A DNA stretch of 64,000 nt, from assembly GCA_025200525.1 (NCBI GenBank), contig CM045758.1:192112463-192176462 (forward strand). Direction: 5' to 3'. A program made the translations under genes and the position numbers. This document shows, piece after piece, positions 58,320-64,000 of the stretch; position 1 is the first letter of the stretch; the number at the start of each line of letters is the position of its first letter. The notes below the pieces were generated by a model. The model was not told the DNA's origin. It did no database searches and saw nothing but the letters and a program-made list of their open reading frames with translations. The DNA is from Camellia lanceoleosa (lineage: Eukaryota > Streptophyta > Magnoliopsida > Ericales > Theaceae).

Positions 58320-59544
58320 GCAAACAATTTAAAAATCAAAAATCAAAAATAGTAAATTGGCACATCTAATATTTACTCTAACGGTACAGAAAATCGTACT
58401 TCCACATCATTTGGCTGCTCAATGTGCACTGCTCTTATCTTTGTGACCAACTTGCTGATATTCCATTTCATAAACCTCGGAAATCCATCTCCACGATCTG
58501 CTTGTATCAAGTTGGTGTGCTCACATATCCAAAACTGTGTGACCATGGGTTAAAAATATTAGCTATGAAAATTTTTCAAAACAAATACAAAATTATATTG
58601 TGGGGAAAAAAAAAAAAAAAAAAAGAGCACTTACAAGTAGGGCAGTAACATATCCAGTAACTTTTTCAGGCTTAGAGTAAAATCCCTTAATTGACTCCAT
58701 CAAAGTTGTGCAGATTGCTCCAGCCCAATCATATGCCTTCATGTTGTCTAGATCCTCTACAACTCGGATGAACCCCCATCCCACAGTCTCTCCTGAAGTA
58801 GTAAAGAATAACTTCCCACACAAGTACAAACTCAGTAACTTTGCTACATCCTAGTGATCCTGAGTAGTGTCCCCGAGTAATGCATCCATTAATAGTTCCT
58901 TAATGGTCTTCAAGTTTATGCGTGCTATTTTGGGAGACCTTCATTAGATGAAGTCAGTCGGAAGTCTTGGCCCATGTGACACATCTAAACTCTTCTTACC
59001 ACCTTGAATTCCAAATATTAGTTGCATATCGATGCTCGTAAGCTCAATGTGTTTACCACTAATCATGAAAGTCGACTTATCTGGAACAAATGTCTGAATG
59101 ATCCTCATTACAATGTCATCACATTTTTGGAATTCATGTTGGTTTAGATTGGTTTTTCGCATCGCATCCAACAACAACCAGAACGGTGTTTTCTGAAGAT
59201 GTTGCCAATGCTCATCTTTCAGTTTTGACACTGCCACCAACTTCACAATTCCAGCAATGTTAGAACGGTAGCAAAATGTTGGTTGTTTGTTCAGTCGTTG
59301 TTGAGGCTCATATTTCAGCTTCTTTCCTTTTTGGGCACTATTTTGCCCTAATGCGTTCACATTCTATGACGGAGTTTGAGACCGCCGTCTTTTACCAGTT
59401 CTAGTCCCTTCACTGCTGTTCACTTTCGCCTTGTAGCCTGACTGTGGTGTACGTTTAATTGAGCCTCCTGAAAAAAAATGCCACAAAAAATTCACATTTC
59501 ATATACAAGTAAGATCCTACTGATAACGTATGTGAATATGTACT

Positions 59545-60310
59545 TTAATAGCAATACGTAATATTGCATGTCAGTATGTTCGTGATATGACTAATGTCAC
59601 TAAGAAGTACTTGACGTAACTGTGACAAATTACGCGCACACATTCTTTCAAATGTGACTGACAAGTTCTTCACGTAACTGTGACAAATTACGCGCACACA
59701 TTCATGGCCATGACTGTGACAAATTATGCGCACACATTCACAGCCATTGTTTCAAATGTGACTGAGAAATTACGCGCACATATTCACGGCCATGTTTTCA
59801 AATTTGACTGAGAAGTACTTGACGTAACTGTGACAAATTACGCGCACACATTCTTTCAAATGTAACTGACAAGTATCTGACGTAACTGTGACAAATTACG
59901 CGCACACATTCACAGCCATTGTTTCAAATGTAACTGACAAGTACCTGACGTAACTGTGACAAATTACGCGCACACATTCACAGCCATTGTTTCAAATGTA
60001 ACTGACAAGTACCTGACGTAACTGTGACAAATTACGCGCACACATTCATGGCCATAACTGTGACAAATTACGCGCACAAATTCACGACCATGCTTTCAAA
60101 TGTGATTGAGAAGTACTTGACGTAACTGTGACAAATTATGCGCACACATTCATGGCCATGACTGTGACAAATTACGCGTACACATTCACAGCCATGGTTT
60201 CAAATGTAATTGAGAAGTACTTAACGTAATTGTGACAAATTACGCGCTATGGTTTCAAATGTGACTGAGAAGTGCTTGACGTAACTGTGACAAAGGTGTG
60301 TGTGTAATTT
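59545..60310. repeat. tandem array (about 10-13 units, 55-75 bp) in the first intron of the Ulp1-like gene
   Basis: The core ACTGTGACAAATTACGCGCA plus CACATTC recurs throughout, alternating with TTTCAAATGTGACTGAGAAG and TACTTGACGTA. Units vary by presence of a CACGGCCATG segment. It ends with TTGTCACATTTG repeats at 60300-60335. It lies near the right end of the MULE, within the intron at 59468-60838. Confidence 0.88.
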
Positions 60311-60851
60311 GTCAAATTTGTAATTTGTCACATTTGTATATCTGAGTGAAAACAACTAAACGACATCGTACCACAACGTGGCACTGTACACATAGTCCAA
60401 CTTACATGTGCTTCCACTTACATCCGACACTAATTTCATATTGGGCCACAATCACATTCATTAACTGTACAACACACAACGACAAACCCCCAAAATAGTC
60501 TACCAAACCCAATACTATGCTCGGATCGAAAAAAAACCAAATAAAATCAAATAATGATTGTGACTGTGGCCCCTAAAATAGTCTACCAAACCCAATTCAA
60601 CAACGAATCAAGCATAAATCACCCACACTAGTCAACCCACAGAACCTCCAACGTACAACCCCAACATACATATTATTTTCAATTCGAAAACTGTAAAATC
60701 AATTATTCATCACAATTCTCACAAAACATACAAATAACAAAGCAGATTACAACTGAAGGTCACATAAACCCTAGTTTTGGGTTGTTAATAAAAATCAAAT
60801 AAATTAACATTGCGAAACAGGGGCAAATGCACACTTACGTTTCGGAGTCAT

Positions 60852-61064
60852 CATTCCTCATTCTCACTGTAAACGGTAACCGTTGTCACCTTCCCGTCGA
60901 TCGTCTCCGTCGAATTACGCCCCTTCTCCTGTTCGTGGTGAGTTTCGAAATGTAAACAATTGAATCAGCCTATTTTGGGGGTTTCGAAATGTTTTTTGGG
61001 AGTTTCGAAATGTTTTCCGAATTTCAAAATTAATGTATATGGATATGATATTAACATCTACTAT
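60852..61064. other. MULE right subterminal region, likely promoter side of the Ulp1-like gene
   Basis: Lies between the first codon on the minus strand and the right inverted repeat; contains GGGTTTCGAAATGTTTT repeats at 60980-61020. A promoter function is inferred only from position. Confidence 0.4.
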
Positions 61065-61175
61065 TAAGGGTAAATGTGTCAAGTAAATTTCCATAGGACT
61101 TATGAGAATATAAATTTTTACTTAGAACTTAACCTATCATAAGTGTGTGAAAAAAGACTTATAAATAAGTCTCTC
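61065..61175 (-). repeat. right terminal inverted repeat of the large MULE
   Basis: Reversed it starts GAGAGACTTATTTATAAGTC and aligns with the left end at 35235. Confidence 0.75.
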
Positions 61176-61184
61176 TTTTATTAA
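61176..61184. repeat. TSD of the large MULE, right copy
   Basis: TTTTATTAA immediately beyond the inverted repeat ending AAGTCTCTC. Confidence 0.7.
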
Positions 61185-61896
61185 TGATTTGAACTATATA
61201 TATCATAATTTTTATATTAAAATTCATTTATACAAAAAATTAATTTTATCAGAAAACTATAAATACAAAAATAAATCATATTTTATTTTATAAAATGAAT
61301 AGTAAGTATAATTAAATTTAAATCATTTATTGTATAAAACAAAATGTGATTTGTTCTCATGTTTATAATTATTCGATAAAAATAATTTTTTACACGAATA
61401 ACCTTCATTGTGGGCCTTACGATATAGATGGTTCAGTGGTCTAAATTAAAACTCATAAAAAGAATATTAAAAAATGGGTGGTGATAGAGACCCTTTTGAC
61501 CCCTTGACTCTCTCTCATTGGCCCACACTTTCCTCAAGACATCCAATCACCCCGACACACATAAAAGGGTGAGGGTGCCCCCAAAAGGGGGTCCCAAGTA
61601 TTATCCTTAAAAAATATAGAGAAATAATGTATGGAGAGAAGCTTATCGTGAAGACAAAAAAAAAAAAATCTATTGTACACACCCATCTTATACCATATGC
61701 GCATTTAGTTGAATATTTTTTTTAATTATAACTACAACTAATTTTCTCTTTATTTATGATATCATTTTAAAATATTTAATTATAACTGATAAATTTTTTT
61801 TAAAAAAAGTTATGATTTAAAAAATAAAAAATTATTCCATTTTCTTATATAATTATAAAATACATATATATCATAATCTTTCCCGTAAGGGAAGAG
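61185..61896. other. upstream region of the oxidoreductase gene
   Basis: AT-rich, resembling the sequence at 26430-26570 over 61700-61860 (shared ATATTTAATTATAA motifs, probably a decayed MITE). 61480-61620 is GC-richer. TATATAATTATAAAA at about 61844-61858 could serve as a TATA region, but the distance to the start codon is short. Confidence 0.4.
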
Positions 61897-63665
61897 ATGT
61901 TGGCGACATCACGGGTTGAACCGCTTGTCTTGCCCGGTCCACCACTCAGGCAAATTCGTATTTCTAGAATCTCCAACATCACCCTGATTCGTCGATCATC
62001 ATCATCATCAGCAGCAGAGGCCATGGAGGAGCAGCAGAGGCAGCGAGTGGTGGTTTGCGGCGGCGGAGTAATCGGAGCCTGCACCGCCTACTTCTTAGCC
62101 AAGAAAGGCGCCGCCGTAACCCTCGTTGAGAAATCATCTATAGCCTGCGCCGCCTCCGGCAAAGCCGGCGGCTTCCTCGCCATCGACTGGTGCGACGGTG
62201 GGCCGCTCTCTTCCCTGGCCCGCGCCAGCTTCAATCTCCACCGTTCCCTCGCCCAAGACCTCGACGGCCCCCAATCCTACGGCTACCGCCCCCTCACCAC
62301 CCTCAGCCTCACCATCACCGAATCCCAAACCCCCCACCCCCAAAACCCTACCCAATCTCTACCTTCTTGGGTCGACGGTCCAGCCCGAAACCCTAGAACC
62401 ATCGGGACCACCAACACCACGGCCCAAGTTCACCCCGAGCTATTCACTCGAACGCTACTGACGAAGGCGGTGGAGGAGCATGGAGTTGAAGTGGTGATCG
62501 GGAAATTGGAGAGCGTGGCGGTGGAGGGAGGCGGAGTGAGGGCGGCCTTGCTGGAGGGAGGTCGTGAAATTGTTGCCGATGCGGTGGTTTTGGCACTTGG
62601 GCCGTGGTCTGGTAAATTGTCAATTCTGTCGTCTATTTTCAGAGTGTATGGGCTGAAGGCGCATAGTATAGTACTGGAGCCCAAAGAACCTGGTGCGATT
62701 TCGCCTCATGCTCTGTTTCTCACTTACTATGCGGCCCAGGGAGGGAAGCCTATGGATCCTGAAGTCTACCCTCGTCCCACTGGTATGTTTACTGACCATA
62801 TGTTTTGGATTATATGTATTATTAGTCTTAATTGTTTGGTTGCTGAGAAAATGTGGGGAAATTGGTAAGAAAAATGAATGCTCAAGTAATATGTCTCTTT
62901 GTTTCTGTGAAAATCTGAGTAAAGAAACGACATTTAGGCATAGAAACAGTATCTTATGTTAACCAAAGAAATAAAGGAAAATTGAAACTAGTTGATGTGG
63001 TTTCAAAATTTTCTTAAACCAAACACTTGATGAGCAATCCACGAAATTTAGGCCTAGAAGCATATTGTCTTTTGTTAACCAAGGAAATAAAGGAAAAAAA
63101 AAACTTCAACCTAGCAAATTGTGCAATCAGACTTCATAGCTATGAAATTGTATCGAGTCATTGTAAATATGCTTTCAAAAATTTCTTGGCAACCAAACGC
63201 TTGATGAGCACTCTAGTTATCTGGATCAAGAAAATCTTGAATGCAAAGCTATGATTCTATATTTGATTGGTCAAATTGATAGGGGAGGTGTACATATGCG
63301 GAATGTCAGCTCAAGTTGAGGTACCGGATGATCCAGAACAGGTGATAGGGAACCCTGAATCAATCGCAGTGCTTAAGAGAGTTGCAAGGACCGTGTCAAG
63401 CCATTTAGGGGAAGGGGAAGCTACAGTGAAAGCGGAGCAAGCTTGCTTCTTGCCATGCACTGATGATAGTGTGCCGGTAATTGGGGAGCTTCCGGGAGTG
63501 AAGGGATGTTATGTGGCAACCGGGCACAATTGTTGGGGCATTCTAAATGGTCCGGCTACTGGGGCTGCCGTTGCTGAGCTTGTGGTTGATGGTTGTTCTA
63601 GTATTGTTGATCTCAGTCCGTTTAGTCCAGCCAGATTTATGGGCGGTAGGAAAAGAGGGATGTAG
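61897..63665 (+). CDS. FAD-dependent oxidoreductase, D-amino-acid oxidase (DAO) family, two exons
   Basis: Exons 61897-62782 and 63283-63665 join across a 500-bp GT..AG intron, giving 422 residues. The FAD-binding GGGVIG lies at residues 55-60 (VVVCGGGVIGACTAYFLAKK), followed by an acidic ribose-binding Glu in LVEKSS and SGKAGGFLAIDWCDGG. The C-terminal flavin-contact motif is VATGHNCWGILNGPATGAAV, near residue 376. These are DAO-superfamily features; plant homologues are annotated as FAD-dependent oxidoreductases related to yeast TDA3, with substrate unsettled. The first ATG gives a Ser/Arg-rich leader lacking acids, like a plastid or mitochondrial transit peptide. A second in-frame ATG at 62023 would give a 380-residue cytosolic form. 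No stops or frameshifts; it is the one intact host gene here. Confidence 0.88.
62783..63282 (+). other. intron of the oxidoreductase gene
   Basis: Donor G|GTATGT and acceptor GATAG|GGG restore the frame (PRPTG to EVYICGMS). AT-rich, unlike the GC-rich first exon. A repeated phrase TTTAGGCATAGAAACAGTATCTTATGTTAACCAA occurs in diverged form at about 62934 and 63046, an internal duplication. Confidence 0.85.
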
Positions 63666-64000
63666 CTTTTGCACAAATGAATTAGTTTTAGTGACGAGAA
63701 AACATAGACTTTGATGCTGAATAAAGGAAAAGAGTGATGTAACTTTTGCACAGATGAATTAGCTTCAGTGTTGAGAAAATGTAGAATTGGATGTTCAATA
63801 AAAGATTCGATTTTTTTCTCCATCTGAAGTAGTGCTAGTTCCTCTGCAATAAAAGTTCGGAATTGTTGGCCAACATATATTGGGTAGGGACTCATTGTGG
63901 TGTTATAATTAGTGCAAGAAAATGAGATTTTGGTTTTGGGATTTATTTAGCAGAATGATTTGATTTTGATTTCATGATTCTTAAAAGCTGGTGAATCACA
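63666..64000 (+). other. 3' untranslated and downstream region of the oxidoreductase gene
   Basis: AATAAA-type signals at 63719 and 63797. A roughly 75-bp phrase (AGCTTTTGCACAAATGAATTAGTTTTAGTGACGAGAAAA and AACTTTTGCACAGATGAATTAGCTTCAGTGTTGAGAAAA) is tandemly duplicated at about 63665 and 63741. Confidence 0.55.

Larger units (their letters stand above)
56214..60851 (-). pseudogene. MULE-encoded Ulp1-like cysteine peptidase gene, multi-exon, decayed
   Basis: A short first exon (60851-60839, MTPK...) with perfect donor GTAAGT is joined by a 1.37-kb intron to an exon at 59467-58635. That exon encodes a basic N-terminus (TGKRRRSQTPS) and the conserved plant MULE-Ulp domain (DVSHGPRLPTDF, LCGKLFFTTSGETVGWGFIR). 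An exon near 58533-58385 has FWICEHTNLIQADRGDGFPR. A coiled-coil exon lies at about 58319-57760. The C-terminal peptidase is in pieces: 56891-56640 with IQFPIHLDNHWTLMVYDTEK (His of the triad) and 56426-56214 with RDRNDCGIIVCFIMKQL (Cys). In-frame stops at 59364-59366, 58944-58941 region and 58851-58853 inactivate it. Family members cleave SUMO-like conjugates; activity here is not expected. Confidence 0.8.
35235..61175 (+). mobile_element. large autonomous-type MULE carrying transposase and Ulp1-like peptidase, with nested retrotransposons
   Basis: The left end (35235, GGAAAAATTATTTATAAGTC) and right end reversed (61175, GAGAGACTTATTTATAAGTC) are imperfect inverted repeats over about 110 bp sharing ATAAGTC, GTTAAGTCCTAAG-type and AAGTCCTAT blocks. 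Outer flanks TCTTATTAA (35226-35234) and TTTTATTAA (61176-61184) agree at 8 of 9 bases, the Mutator TSD length. Inside are a plus-strand MURA transposase and a minus-strand Ulp1-like gene, a combination known from Kaonashi-type MULEs. Two copia elements (35871-42374, 45420-54868) interrupt it; without them it is about 10 kb. Both genes have stops, so it is inactive. Confidence 0.85.

Noticed and set aside
62134..62684. Overlapping frames on both strands of the oxidoreductase first exon
   Set aside because: They are shadows of the GC-rich coding frame; only the plus-strand frame has FAD motifs and joins exon 2.

Overview
The window is eudicot nuclear DNA dominated by transposable elements. Evidence: plant Ty3/gypsy (Tat-type) and Ty1/copia polyproteins, Mutator-like elements (MULEs) with 9-bp target-site duplications (TSDs), hAT- and Stowaway-type MITEs, AT-rich spacers rich in CT/GA microsatellites, and one intron-containing plant gene with GT..AG splicing. 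I could not identify the species. No RNA gene, CRISPR array or prokaryotic feature was seen.

Layout. 1-8445: a decayed Tat-lineage gypsy element on the minus strand (5' LTR, primer site, gag, protease, RT, RNase H, integrase), cut in its integrase by a 2.4-kb solo LTR (335-2760). 8552-10276: a Pack-MULE with a perfect 9-bp TSD carrying a minus-strand fragment of a kinesin-light-chain-related TPR gene. 10617-11156: a smaller MULE-type MITE. 11247-13758: a second solo LTR of the same family as the first, in the opposite orientation, with TSD ATTAC. 13.8-35.2 kb: AT-rich spacer with Stowaway- and hAT-like MITEs, MULEs at 17787-19340 and 20327-22123, a solo LTR (25574-26038), a hairpin MITE (27165-27311), a short MULE-MITE (29832-30130) and a non-autonomous LTR retrotransposon (30141-32829).

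35235-61175 is the most interesting structure: one MULE with imperfect terminal inverted repeats of about 110 bp and a near-perfect 9-bp TSD. It carries a plus-strand MURA-type transposase (42.8-45.35 kb) and a minus-strand Ulp1-like cysteine peptidase gene (56.2-60.85 kb). Two copia retrotransposons sit inside it: a defective one (35871-42374, TSD GTTAT) and a nearly complete one (45420-54868, TSD CATGT). The second copia itself holds a hAT MITE (48922-49436, TSD GCCACCAC) and a 3.4-kb LTR-like insertion in its primer-binding site (50804-54179, TSD GATAC). Without the two copia insertions the MULE is about 10 kb. Its transposase and peptidase both have in-frame stops, so it is a fossil, but its exon structure is still readable.

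61.9-63.7 kb holds the only apparently intact host gene: a two-exon FAD-dependent oxidoreductase of the D-amino-acid-oxidase (DAO) family with a candidate organelle-targeting N-terminus. It starts about 0.7 kb beyond the right end of the MULE.

TSDs and inverted repeats were read by eye. Family names rest on motif recognition, not on database searches.
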